Below are positions 20,701-32,457 of a stretch of DNA of 64,000 bases, one piece after another. Below the pieces are notes generated by a model. That model made no database searches. It was not told where the DNA came from and worked only from the letters and a program-made list of their open reading frames with translations. The number at the start of each line of letters is the position of its first letter. Positions within the stretch are counted from its first letter, which is position 1. The DNA comes from Choanephora cucurbitarum (Eukaryota; Mucoromycota; Mucoromycetes; Mucorales; Choanephoraceae). Location of the stretch: NCBI GenBank assembly GCA_025331435.1, contig JAIWNI010000032.1:222284-286283 (forward strand). Reading direction: 5' to 3'. A program made the position numbers and the translations under genes.

Positions 20701-21087
20701 ATCATTTTGTGTGTTTATTTGTAGAATAAGCATGACCTTGTATCCAGCCTTATCGAACTAGAACTGAACGATAACGTCCAGATGACAACAGAACAGTTTG
20801 GAGCATTATGGCTCCAGTATTCTGTTGAGAAAAAGCTGAGATTCGAATGCTCTATTGTTAACTGTGAGAAGTTGGCCAGGAAATTAATTAAATCATGGCG
20901 TATTGTGGTTATTCAGGTGATTGGACAAGAATTTATTGCTATAGAAGCAACAACAAACACCACACAGTCAATCCCTGATGTCTTGATTCATGTTGCTTTG
21001 TTGGAGCAACAACAACTCGAATTGACTCTTAGAGCCAAACAATCTGACGACCCAATCTCACGATTCTTAAAGCAGAGACATTTATAA
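17708..21087 (+). CDS. AP-4 complex subunit epsilon
   Basis: Many exons; clear ones are 17708-17812, 17872-17943, 18010-18136, 18197-18392, 18464-18623, 18679-18845, 18910-18983, about 19038-19538 and the last, ending at 21087. The trunk reads as an adaptin large subunit: KMKDYLIRLVHCYMLGYNVD, RRVGYLACILFLGHEHEL, QIVRKKAVLALCFLY, GVLAPWAQLDCL, NLKYLGLVGMSYID, DDAWFIETM. These blocks match AP-4 epsilon better than AP-1 gamma, AP-2 alpha or AP-3 delta. The C-terminal exon (MTTEQFGALWLQYSVEKK, then VVIQVIGQEFIAI) matches the epsilon appendage platform. Between about 19.9 and 20.7 kb is a Ser-rich hinge whose exon joins I could not settle. AP-4 exports cargo from the trans-Golgi network; it is lost from yeasts and most Dikarya. 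No other AP-4 subunit lies in the window. Confidence 0.85.
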
Positions 21088-21281
21088 AACAAAAAAAAAC
21101 AGCTTATTATAATAATGACAATTTTGCTATTTTCGTAAATTGTGAGATGATTGTTTCATACAATAATAATAATAATAATAAAGGGGAAGAGAAAGGGGAA
21201 ATAAACACACGCACATACGTACATATACAAATAGACAGATAAAAGCTATAAAAAGAAAGAGAGAGAGAGATACGAGGAGTA

Positions 21282-21880
21282 TTAAGAGGGTTGTTGATTT
21301 CCATTTTCAACCATCGTGTTGTCAGGGGCATTTAAACAAGATTGAATCAGATTTTTGCCTTCTGGCTTCGTAACAAGAGGTTGTAGTTTTGGTGTAGTAA
21401 AGGTATATACAAGACCAGTTTCTGATACAACAAGTAATAGGACCTGTGTGCCTGTCAATGTACTGAGTTCATAAGCCTAGTTATGTAAGAGTCAAAGTTA
21501 ATATGCGTAAAACAACATCTTGTGTGTCAAACTATCTCTTGTTTTGGTTGTATGCCTCTCATTTTTTTTCCAACCCTTATTCTTACCTTCTTCATTATAC
21601 CAGCCTTACGCTTAGAGAAAGTGATATGTCTTCTTGTCTTATCTTCAATGTACTCAATTTTAATTTTACGACGTCCTGAACGTCTGGAAGGTTTCTTGTC
21701 ATCATCGTCATCGTCATCTTCGTCAAGATCTTGACCGTTGTCCATAATGACTTGATTTAGTTGCTGTTGTGGGTGTGGTTGTTGGTGTGAAGGCATAGGG
21801 ATTTGTTGCCTTGTAGTTGGCTGCACCATATATTGCTGAGGGTGTTGAGCCGTTGGATAGTAACCAGTTGCTGACTGCAT
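21282..21880 (-). CDS. MADS-box transcription factor, MCM1/SRF type
   Basis: Exons 21880-21587 and 21476-21282 give 162 residues. A Gln/Pro-rich N-terminus (about 50 residues) and an acidic run (EDDDDDDDKK) precede a full SRF-type MADS box: GRRKIKIEYIEDKTRRHITF, SKRKAGIMKKAYELSTLTGT, QVLLLVVSETGLVYTFTTP. The intron lies inside the box after MKK. This subtype binds CArG boxes and governs mating, cell-cycle and differentiation genes with partner proteins. The C-terminus is short (about 30 residues after the box). The sequence inside the box is nearly invariant, so the family call is firm. Confidence 0.93.
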
Positions 21881-22922
21881 TTAGAATGATTAAGTTACAG
21901 TCTCGAGTGTGAAAAAGAAAGAGAGAGAAGAGAGAAAAAGGAAAAAGAAAAGAGAGAAGAAAAAGGAAAAAAAAAAGAGAGACATTATTTGGAAACTTGA
22001 ATAAACCTTATTATCAGTTGTGTTGCGTGCGTGTGCATTCTTTTTATATATTTCTTGGAGTGCACCTTTTTGCTGAAATGGTGTCACAAAAAATAAGAGT
22101 GCCGTATTTTTAAACAACTCTTTGAGGCATAAATCAAAACGTATTCTCCTACCTTCATCGAATAAATAGACTTATGAGTCTTCTCTGCTCTCTTTTTCCA
22201 TATGAGTTCTGTTTGCTCACATAGATCATGTTATGTCAAATAAAGACCTCTGTAAAAAAATCATATATGCAAGTATATGATTAAGCGATTGTGACTCCAG
22301 CATATTTATCAAGATGATCAGAGATTTTTATTTTGAAGCTAGTTTAAGCTTTTCTTTTTTCTTGACTTCTCATACAAATAACAAGGGTAATACATAGAGA
22401 AGTTTGTCCACTTGTTTGTGGGTAAAAGCATTCAATGACTCATGATTCTGTGCCATCTCTTGTATATCATGCACTTTTTAATGGCAGCAGTAACACTGCT
22501 TTTTGACAATTTTTTTTAATGATTGACACGAGCTTATCATACGATGTGTATTTTCACTGTTTAATTTTGAGGCATACAGACCCATTTTTAATGAGATGTG
22601 TCATGTTTCTTTCCCGCTCGAGGTGGAAAAGTGTATATTTCAAATCGGCATGGTTGGAAGCACTTATTTGAATAACATCCTCAAAAGCTTAAAACTCAAA
22701 CATGATTCTGTTTCATCTTTTTTTAAGCTATTCCTTATCGTTATGCGATCAGTAAACTACTGTCTGTTTCTCATTGAGCCTTCTATTCTAAAAAAAACAC
22801 ATCTTCAAAACAAGTGCTAATCACAAGAAACGCAGAGTAGTTGGGTATGCGTTTGACATTATAAGACAATGTGTTCTGTAATGACTATACATGTCTATTT
22901 ACATTGCAATGGTTTATTTTCT
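21881..22922. other. Intergenic, MADS-box promoter and SKN7 3' flank
   Basis: 1042 nt. A purine-rich tract (21912-21984, AG-rich on the plus strand) lies directly upstream of the MADS-box gene and is its CT-rich leader on the minus strand. The rest is AT-rich with no supported gene. Confidence 0.55.
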
Positions 22923-24956
22923 TTATAAATTATTGTTGCTATTCATATCGTCAATTCTAGGTCGCTTCTGATTAGCATAGAGATACCATTCTTGTTGCTG
23001 TGTTTGCAAAGCATTGGGTTGCGCTAATTGGGGTATAATATTGAGCTGGGAATATAAAGCTTGCTCTTGTGATTGTTGTGGCAGCGATACAGATGATTGT
23101 GATGGTGGTTGTAGGATGGTGACACTCGATTCGTTGTTGTTGTTGTTATCGCCAATGAAAGTTTGTGATGGGATAAAGGTCAAGTTTGCATTATTGTCTT
23201 CTACACAGCTGATTTTGTTCTTTTTCTCGTCATCCTCATCTTCAATCAATGTCAATTGTGGCTTCATTATGTTGCCATCAAGTAGCGTATTATTTAATGA
23301 AAAATTCTGCTGTAGCAAATGAAGCTGCTGTTGATGCTGTCTTTGTACAACTAGGTGTGCACAATATCTTTCCAACAAGCTGCCGAGTGATCCTTGGTTA
23401 AACGGTTTGGGTAAAACATCTGTCATACCACTCATGAAATATTGCTGAATAGCCTGATCTGTTGTGTTTGAAGTCATTGAAATGATAGGAGTCCAAGTGT
23501 CGTATTGACGAATATTTCGAGTAGCTGACATACCATCCAACTTTGGCATCATGATATCCTTTAATATTGAAATGTGTAAGTAACAAAGAACATTGTTTAA
23601 AAACATAAAAGACATTACCATCAAGACTAAATCGTATTTTCCACTTCCAAGCTTCTTTACTGCTTCCATACCATCAACAGCTACATCAATTGTACAACCA
23701 GCAATCTGAAGCAACCGAGTAGACAGTCTTCGAAAGATGGAATCATCATCCACTAACAAAACGCGAGGTGGTACCGTCCACCCTAATTGTATACGCTTTC
23801 TTTTTCGGCTAATAGGCGCTGATGTGTTGATAACAGGCACAATTGAGTTACTATTGTTGTTACTACTATCAGTAGTGTTGCCATTGTTGTTTGTTTGTTG
23901 TAACTGTTGTGGCTGAGGAGAAGGTTGGTCCATTTGTGTGTCTACAGTCATAGCTTGATTCATCACAATGGGTGTTGCTGCAGCACTACTGCTGGCCATT
24001 GTCTCTGCTAGTCGCTCAAGCTGTATTTCGCTTGTGTTAGCAGCATGGTTGTATGCTTGAACTACTTTGTCTATTTCTTCTGTGTTTGTATTTTGTTGCT
24101 TCACGAAAGCCACAATTTCACGCATGACTGTGTCTTGTTCTTCCATGCTCTTTTTAAACCCCTGGATGCTATCTAAGACAACATTGTACTTCTTATCAAA
24201 TGTCTTGATTTTGTCTGTCATCTTCTTCTGTGTCTCCTTCAACTGAAAAATCTCACTTTGAAGAGTATTGGTGAGTGCTTTTAATTCCTCAGCAACGCCA
24301 GCGCTTACTGAATTCAAGCGACCAGCTACAGTAGTTGATGGTGTAGAAGCATTGGTCTGACCAGTTGTTTGGGAAGATTTTCCTGTTGGTTTTCTCTGTT
24401 GTTTTTAGTTTAGTTATAACTTGTTTGAGTTTCTAAATATGAACCAAGTGAAGCTTTCTTACTTTGATTTCTTCCAATAACTCTCGTCGATTATACTTGA
24501 AGTTAGGGTGTTGAAACTCCCAGGCCTAAAAAGTTTCATTTGATTTAGCTTTCCAAAACCTTTAGTAAAAAAAAGAAAACAGAGATGTCTCTTTACCCGA
24601 TCTCCATATATGCGTTGTCCATCTTCTGGCATCCTTAGTTTGTGAAAGTCATACTTGTTCAACTGACGAACAAAACTAGCAAAGTTAGAGTGCTTGAAGT
24701 GTTTTGGAAGAATGTGACGAGCAAATTCGTTGGGGTCTTTGACAACAAATGTGTTTCCGTCAATTCCCCATGAAAACACTTGTGGGTATGTATTTTCTTC
24801 TAACATACTATATCAAAATAAGCGGACATTCTTTGAATAGGCATTATGTCTTTTTTTTTTTTACCTAAATAACTTTTTAACAAATTCAGGTATATTGTTA
24901 GAGTTTGGCAGGTTTGAGTGGTGACTATCATTTATAGAAGGTGAAGAGCTCAACAT
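22923..24956 (-). CDS. SKN7: SKN7-like response regulator with HSF-type DNA-binding domain
   Basis: Exons 24956-24865, 24807-24597, 24525-24463, 24395-23619 and 23558-22923 give 592 residues. The HSF-type domain (residues about 20-122) reads [20 protein letters not shown], then [18 protein letters not shown] and [21 protein letters not shown] coiled coil (about 150-260) follows, then Ser/Asn/Gln-rich sequence and a receiver domain: [15 protein letters not shown] (acidic pocket), [14 protein letters not shown] with the phospho-accepting Asp, ISMTSN and DVLPKPF with the conserved Lys. An intron splits the receiver one residue before that Asp. Skn7 is the nuclear end of a two-component phosphorelay for oxidative, osmotic and wall stress. 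The Q/N-rich tail is low complexity. Confidence 0.93.
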
Positions 24957-26499
24957 ATTTATGATACGTATATAATGTAGATAGCAAATGTATGTAAATA
25001 AAGAAAAAATAAAAGAAAAAGAGAGAGAGAGAGAGAGAGAAGTGTAGCAAGTTCATTTTCCTTTTCAAGGATCGAAAAATCTATTTTTGGATATACCGGC
25101 CATTTGAGCACCGCATTTGAGCAAGTATAGCTTCTTTTTTTTTTCTGATTCCTAGAAATAGGGTAAACTCACTGCCTTCACTTTTTCAAACAAATAGAAA
25201 GATGAAAAGAATAGAACTAAACACAAGCTATGCTTTTTTTACAACTAGTCCATATTTCTCTATACTATTTTCCGTAAAGATAAAAGAAAGAGAGAGAAAA
25301 AAAAGAAATGTGTGAATCACAGACTAAAAAAAAGCGCTCTTTTATTGTTCCAGATTCGATGCTTATTCCAGCCTTTAGTACGGCTTTTTAAATCACATTA
25401 CTTCTGCTCGTCCAGGCTTGCCTATGAAGAGATATATGCGATTACATCCTTAAGCACTTTAATTCTAATGGTTCTTTGAAAGCACGTTTCGACGGTTGTC
25501 GCTAGCGATGAAATTTGATAAGAAAAATCGTTTTCAATTCAGGTCCTTTCATTATGATATAAGCCAAAAAAACACGCTTTTCCTAATTTTGTGTTTGCTG
25601 GTTTTTTTGATATGATAAGAGATAAAACCTCATTAAGAGAAATAAATTGTAAAGGAAAACCTCAGCTGAATGCAGAATTTAGCAAATTAAAACAAAAGTA
25701 AATTCGGTTTTAGTAAAGTACGCAAATATAAAAGATACGGAATACAGTCGATTGATACTTGTCAAGTGCAAATGCAGGGAAGCTTTGTTTCTCTCTCTTT
25801 TTCCCTTGCTTCTAACCATATAGACAAGCGCCACTATCTGGAAGCGGTTTTCAGAAAACATAGTGGCAAATAAATTAATTTTGTAACTCTTTCAATTTAA
25901 AGTTTATGAGTAAATTTGGCAGGAGTATACCAGCTTGTCACTTTCATTTCCTAACACTGATGATTGTAGCAATTCTGGTTCCTAAAGTTAGCTATGTTTT
26001 ATTGAATGAAAGGAAAAAGAAAAAGAGGAAAAAGTATAGACTACTCTTGCTTTAAATTTTAGCAGGTTCTAAAAATCCGTGAAAAAGTTGAATCTTTGTT
26101 CCTGAACCCCAAAATAAAAATGCCACCGCTGATCAATTTCTGATATAGGCTTGACAGAGTATAGATAGATTGCCCGACAGCTCAGTTTGACACCGCTCAT
26201 TATCTGTCGTTCAATAACCAAGCATTCAATAAAGAAACAAATGTCTAGGGCGCTCATGTTCAAAAGGAGTCAGTCATTGTATTGTCTGTCATGCTAACTC
26301 AATTCGTTTTGTTTATCTTTTTTAGAAAAAAAAACAAATCTTCAGCTACGTCATGCTAGCGAATTATCTTTAAAACAAGATAAGTTGACTGAGATTGATT
26401 CAGTCAAACAATCAGAGATCTGAGGTTGAACAGCTTGTAAAGTTATCTTGGTAACCTTAATTTAAATCAGCGCGCTTTGATCAACTTGTACAACTTTAC

Positions 26500-26765
26500 A
26501 TCATTCTAGACCTTGAAACAACAGGTCTAAATATAAGCTATTCAAAATCACAAGCTAATACTTATTATAGCTGAACCGTTCACCTGAAACTCATTTTTAC
26601 TAGTATTTTAGAAAGAGCTGGCGGTAATATATTTCCGAAGACAGTAGGTGGTCAACAGATCCGAACTTGAGTCCAATTGAACTTTTTTTTTGCATTTATA
26701 GTTTTGGACAATCGCTTCGATTCATGAGCGCTCTTCATTTCTGTCAGCACTCATCAGTGAGCACT
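26500..26765 (+). pseudogene. Degenerate Tc1/mariner transposase remnant
   Basis: At 26658-26681 the plus strand reads DPNLSPIE, close to the conserved (S)PDLNPIE block around the third catalytic acid of Tc1/mariner transposases. Flanking sequence is broken by stops and frameshifts, and no full element or ends could be drawn. Only this block supports the call; a chance match is possible. Confidence 0.35.
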
Positions 26766-29589
26766 AGACTAATCATTAAGAAAGATATTGATCTGTGCTC
26801 CTGTTCGTTCATTTGTTAACTGACAAAGCCTTTGTCTCGCTACACATACGATCTAACCTCCTTGGTAGATGCATGTGATATGGAGATGAATTTTCAGGGC
26901 CTGATGTATCGTTTTGTAATGGCATATATCACTGATCAGTAGCTATACTTGGATCTTTAATGTCACTAATTTGCAATAAGAATAACTTTATATAGATTGA
27001 ATAAAGAAAAAAGACTATCGAGCTCATTAAGATGATAATAAGTTCATTGCTAACTTTGCTATGCATGCCACATGCAATCATATTATAGCTTATTCTTTTT
27101 GTCAATCCTCTCCCTTCATTTCCTTCTATTGTCAGCCACAAGCGTACTTCAAGAGGGGGGTATAAACAGAGAAACGAAAATCATTGAACTGTATGATCAT
27201 TGATCTACTTAGAGCTGCATAAGTATAATTATTTTTTAGGAGCCAAGCATGATTCACAAAATCATCTTGACTCTCTTTGCATTGTCATCGAGAACCATGC
27301 TATTGGGTATAGTAGTTGGTGTATCGGAAACATCTTTTGACTTTTACTTTCAGATTTGCCAAATCTGAATCAACAGGGTAACGGAATGCACATGCAATCC
27401 TTATTTTCTTAGGAGCCATAAGTGTAAAAATAGAATCTGACTAGAGCCTGTTGACCTTATTAATGAATGCATACCTCTCCTCAAACCTTACTGTATTTTT
27501 ACATGACTTCAAATCTACAAACAGTTTTGCTAGCGATGCTTTAAGAAATGTTCCTCTATAAATGCAACATAGTGAGCTAAGGAGGCATCTATAGTTCGAA
27601 GGTCTTACTTGTCTCAGATACTAAGGCAGTGGACTTTCTTTTTTTTTTTCTTTTTCTTTGCCGAGACTACCTTGAAACTGATAATGAATCAAGTAACGAC
27701 CACATTGATATTTTAGCATAAATGTGAGCCCCACCGATTCAACTGCCTCTCTCCTTGAGCTGTACCCTTTTTAGATCAATCCTAAAACATAGGCTTTTGG
27801 GCTAAAAGAAGACAGGAAATAGGAGGTTAAGCGTGACTCTGAAGAATTTGCTTTTTACAGATAGATAAACTAGTGTTGTCTTCTCGTACATACAGCAAGC
27901 TATGATAATAAAAAAAACAACTGTACCCCAGAAACTCCTTCTCCTCTAATTTTTTTTAGGTAAAATTGAAAGTTATAGCATTGTAAGTATTTCAAAAAAA
28001 AACTATAAACATTGCTTTTGAGCAAGTCTTCCAATAAAATGGTTGGCAACATACGATTCAAACTTCAATGAGCAATGTTCAGATGGCTTGTGAAATTGTC
28101 GAGAAACCAAATGACATTCTTACTGAGAAGTTTGTAACAAGCATATAATTGCCATTTTTGTCGAAAGATACGGAAAGCTTAGTTCAGCAATCATGCAATC
28201 ATCAAGAGATAGAATAACTACACGGATACCATCGGTTAGTACACAGGAGATAACTTACTAGCTCGTTGTAACTGGTATCTCCATTTTAAAAAGACGATTC
28301 AGCTGAACAATATGCATCTTGAGATCGAAAAAGTACAGGTATTCGAATACAGATGTATTTATGTACAGTGATATTTGATATATCTCGGATCTTGTATCCT
28401 GTATTACGTCTCAAAATCATTAGTATTTCAACACATGCTAGTGGCTGTACAAAGCTAAAGTATGTTTAGAACATCATCGATCTTTTGAAATCAACACCAA
28501 TCAACTATTGGTGTTACATTTTGCTCTGAGAATGGGTTAAGCAAACAATAGATCTAGCGGCAAAAGCTCGAGTATCTTTTTGATCATATCTCTACAATCT
28601 CTCGGTCCAATTGCGAGTTTTTGTTCATCTGACATATATCCGTTAAGAAAAAAAATCAAAGATGCTTTAGTGAATGACCTTTCACAGAAGAAGTAAAGTT
28701 ATTTTTCGAATTTTCTTTTGAATAGAAAGATATCCCCGGAATGCAAATGTATGCATTACAATAGTCTAGGTTTTTCAATAGAAAGACTTTGAGCAAAAAA
28801 AAAAGGGAAAGTTGTTTCAGCCTAAACAATCTCGCTAACTGAGCTTTGGGTGTCGCAAGTTTCAAAGATGACTATACAAGAACAAAAGCATTGAACCTTT
28901 TCTTCGAAATGACTTCACAACTAATTCATATCAATACGATTGCTGAAACAATTGTGTACATCTTGTGTTAACGATGAGACTATAATATACTGAAGGCATG
29001 AATGGATCTAACTTGCTTTTAAAAGAATTGTGTACCCAGGAAAAGGAAACCGTGTTCAGGCCAATTGCTATAAGGCTTGGCATATGCGAATAAGCACACA
29101 AATGACAGAGATGATAGGCCTTCAATGGCTGCAAATCTGTGAATGCTAGACAATTCGTTCTTCATTTTAATCACATATCTCTTGCTTCTGTAGGATGACG
29201 CAATTTTCTTACATACAATTAGAAGATGTACTTGTTTTTTGACTTGACAAGACAAACATCATTATCTTGCACCTATATCATATTGCATTATCGACAACAT
29301 GATTTTGTACTTGAGCTGTTGCTAGATTCTAATATCGGCACTTTTGTACCTCTTCTTCCTTCAGAATAAATAAAAGATAAATCATACAAATTGACATTCG
29401 GGTGAAGGCTAGCCAAGAAAAGAGATCATATACAAAGGTACAGGTAATTCTTGTAAAGAAGCATTATGTATAAGAAGTTGTTAAAAAGTTACCTAAATTA
29501 AACAGTAAGAAGACACAAACATCTAAGCACAAAGCAAACAAAGCGATACTCAAAATATATAGCGGTCGCTTTGCTCAAGAGTGCTGGTA

Positions 29590-29745
29590 TTCTCGAGAGA
29601 GGCTACTCTTAAATCAAACAGTGATTTAGCACTTAAAACAATTTCTGTTTCAAAAGATGGCTACTCTTAAATTAAACATACTCTTGAAGTGAACCAAACA
29701 TCTCTAAAATCAAGCGACTACTGTACTCAAACACTTCTAGAGAGG
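29590..29745 (-). repeat. Dispersed repeat, copy 1
   Basis: On the minus strand this segment aligns by eye with copies near 57.3 kb and 63.5 kb: a TTTGGTT..AAGAGTATG(T/C)TTAAT block, then AAGTGCTAAATCACTGTTTGATTTAAGAG in the place of the other copies' CTAAAGCACCATTCG core. It is the most divergent of the three. The short, non-coding, AT-rich structure with CTTAA-like ends suggests a MITE or transposon end. Confidence 0.5.
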
Positions 29746-30596
29746 AAAGGAGGCAAATGAAGACAGATAGCTGTTTAGAAACAGAAGAAGGGCAAGGTGA
29801 GATATATGAGCAAATCCTGCAAGAGGCACCCATAGCTGTTGTTGTTACATTATTGAAGTGCTCACAAAGGTAGTCCCAAATCGAACAGGTATACCTGAAA
29901 AAGCGATTGATGACAGGTAATAAAAAGCGCATGTTTTCGAACAATGGTAAGCATCAGTTTCTCTAATCAATGAAGAGCCAAAATAGAAACATTATTGGGT
30001 TAGAGTAGTAAGAAAAGGGGCAAGTTTTGCCAGACACTCTAGAAACAAGAGCATTGCTTCCCCGCTTGGAAATAGCTTGATTTTGATTGATAGATTTTTT
30101 TTTGGTTGTGACCAAGAAAAACAATGCTTTTCGACATATAATGCATTGTAGCAATGTGTACTAGAAGGAATGAAGCTTTGATGGTTCGAAACAAAGATTC
30201 ATGTATAACACTATATTAAACTCTAATGAAGAATATTCCGATGCTTTTTACTGATCATAGTAAGCAGCGAGATATTGTCATATTGGTTTACTCAATGCAT
30301 TATCCCCCTTTGTTATGCATACATACTGGAAGAAGGAAAAAACACCAATGATATCATCTGGCGGACTGATGACTTTCAGTTCTAAGCAATCAACATCTAT
30401 TCGTGTGTGTGGTTAAAGATGAGCTGCATAAACAATGAAAACATACTTTGTTGTGACAGAACAGTCACAAAGGTACGTCATCATCGTAATATCATAGTTG
30501 TTCTGTCTTCTTTTTTTTGTAAAAAAAAAAAAGACGAAACTTTAAAAAAAATGAAGCTTTTGCTTGAACGTTGGTCTCATCAAGTGATCTGTCAGT

Positions 30597-31171
30597 ATGC
30601 CCAAGATCAGAACCTCAAGAACAAAGCGTCCTCCTGAGGGTTTTGACGAAATAGAGCCTACTCTTGAAGAGTTCTCAAGAAAGATGAGAGAAGGTAATGA
30701 AAGAAACACTTTTTTTTTCGTATTTTAGAAACACCAATTGACCTTATTATTCGTAGTGGAAAACGAGTCTCACGAAGGCAAGCGTATTGTGGAAAGTTCT
30801 TGGCCTGTGTTTCGTATACATCACCAACGCTCACGTTATATCTATGATTTGTTCTACAAGAGAAAATTAATCTCACGCGAACTGTACGATTATTTGCTCA
30901 AAAACAAGTATGCTGACGCCAATCTGATTGCAAAATGGAAAAAGGTAAACAGAACATCTCAAAAGAAACACGAATACATCATATGGGCCTTAAACTTATT
31001 CTTTTGCAATAGCCTGGATTTGAAAAACTATGCTGCCTAAGATGCATTCAGCCCAAGGATACCAATTTTGGTACAACATGTATCTGTAGAGTTCCAAAAG
31101 AAAAGTTAGAAGAAGGAAAAATGATTGAATGTGTTCATTGCGGCTGTAGAGGTTGTGCAAGTGGTGATTAA
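30597..31171 (+). CDS. BUD31: Spliceosomal protein BUD31 (G10 family)
   Basis: Exons 30597-30693, 30757-30944 and 31013-31171 give 147 residues, the usual G10 length. It is nearly collinear with the family: [60 protein letters not shown], then the Cys-rich C-terminus [23 protein letters not shown] and CVHCGCRGC that binds three zinc ions. BUD31 is part of the NineTeen-related/activated spliceosome and contacts the catalytic RNA core. In an intron-rich genome this should be a core gene. The start is the Met directly before the conserved PK.R.SR.KRPP block. Confidence 0.96.
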
Positions 31172-31609
31172 AATATACATTTGAAAATAGTGGTGCAAAC
31201 AAGGAAGTTACCGTAGAAACAAAAGAAAGACAAGAATAAAAAAAAAGGGTTTTCCATGGCAACAAATATCCGAATAAGAAAACGAAGATCTTCAAATCAT
31301 AGCTGCTTTTTTGTCTAATTTAAAGTTTTCTGAGTCGGCTTTAAAAAAATAGAAAAAAAGAAAGAGGGAATAAGAATGTTCTCAAATTTCCAGCCTTATG
31401 TGCTTCAAATCAAGGATGAATCCAAGGCTTCCTATGCATAACTTTGAATCCTTTTTAATATGTGCCCCCACTCTCCCCCCTATTTTTTTATGGTCTGCTT
31501 TCACTTGACTTGTTGCACCCTTAGTTTTCTTTTAAAATATATAAATAGAGTGATCTTTTGCAATTTCTTTCTTTTTTGTTAGATATCTATTTCTCTCTTA
31601 TTTCAAATC
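31172..31609 (+). promoter_or_regulatory. Intergenic with TATA box for the calcineurin-tail gene
   Basis: A clear TATA element (TATATAAATA, 31538-31547) lies 63 nt before the start codon, followed by a CT-rich leader. The rest (about 370 nt) carries no open frame in the direction of the calcineurin-tail gene; in particular no phosphatase-domain motif was seen. Confidence 0.65.
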
Positions 31610-32069
31610 ATGTCTCTTGCTATCATCAACAATAACACTATGGATGAATTTTCATTAAATGGCCAACCTTCATTAGACCCTCACCGTAGACAAATCATAA
31701 AGAGAAAGGTACTTGCTATTGGAAAGATGTCAAGATCCTATACTGTCCTGAAAGAACACCCTCAACTTGTGCAACAACTGAAGGTTCTTAGTAACGGTCG
31801 ATTACCTCTTGGTACTTTGGCTTCTGGCGAGAAGGGAATTCGAGAAGGTATATGTGCACGCCAATAAATGATGGCACATGTGTGTGTGTGTGTATGTGTG
31901 TATGTGTTCTCTCTCTCTAAACAGAAGCATCTACTTGTTAGCCATCATTCAGAAGACAGTGAGCCATGAACTATCAAAATTGAAAGAGCAAAAAGATCTT
32001 GCACCAAATCTTTACCACCATCAACCAACACCAAACATTAAGATGGGCTCAAGAGAAGGTCAAGTCTAG
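31610..32069 (+). CDS. Stand-alone calcineurin A C-terminal-tail protein
   Basis: Exons 31610-31847 and 31942-32069 give 121 residues. After 25 unique residues the protein reads like the regulatory tail of calcineurin A: RRQIIKRKVLAIGKMSR and SYTVLKEH match the calmodulin-binding helix, then GRLPLGTLASGEKGIREAI matches the segment behind it. Catalytic phosphatase domain and calcineurin-B-binding helix are missing and nothing upstream could encode them; the gene has its own TATA box and in-frame Met. The autoinhibitory element (SFxxAxxxDxxNE[RM]xPP type) is not recognisable either; instead the protein ends in a Lys/Gln/His-rich stretch. The splice acceptor was chosen because it restores REAI; an earlier acceptor would end the protein about 35 residues sooner. 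It may bind calmodulin or calcineurin. A gene fragment left after duplication is the alternative. Confidence 0.7.
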
Positions 32070-32457
32070 CTCATTCTTTGTTTCTCTCGCTATTTTTTCT
32101 TTATCTCAAAAAACAACAAAAAACCAAAAAAAAACATACATACACACAAACGCACACACACAAAAGAAAATACTTTTTTTTCTGTATATACATTTCACTA
32201 CACCATATATCAATCTATTCGTTTTTTTTTTCTTATTCGTACACTTTTGCTTCTATTTCTTTTTTATTTCTTTTTAGTTTATTTATTTCAATCATTGAAC
32301 GCTAATAAAGCTAAACATTTCGATCAAACAGTATCACATTGAATGTATAAGCACATTTCTCCCCTGAAAGTAATATGACAAACCAAAATGTTTTATTTGT
32401 TATGTGAGAGAGGGAAATAAATAAACAATTATGATGAAAATGTACAAATTGAAAAAA
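32070..32457. other. Intergenic, convergent 3' ends
   Basis: 388 nt between the calcineurin-tail stop and the EAF1 stop; A- and T-rich with simple-sequence tracts. Open frames here are low-complexity artefacts. Confidence 0.6.

Larger units (their letters stand above)
24957..30596. other. Long gene-poor stretch with transposon debris
   Basis: 5.6 kb without an intact gene; the longest open frames are under 95 codons and none has a recognisable domain. It begins with the SKN7 promoter (a GA microsatellite at 25021-25041). Inside are a degenerate Tc1/mariner motif (26658-26681) and one copy of a dispersed repeat (about 29590-29745). Decayed mobile DNA is the simplest explanation. Confidence 0.6.

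Noticed and set aside
31925..31941. Alternative end of the calcineurin-tail gene using the acceptor at 31921-31924
   Set aside because: It gives EASTC and a stop; the acceptor ending at 31941 restores the REAI continuation seen in calcineurin A tails and a longer open frame.
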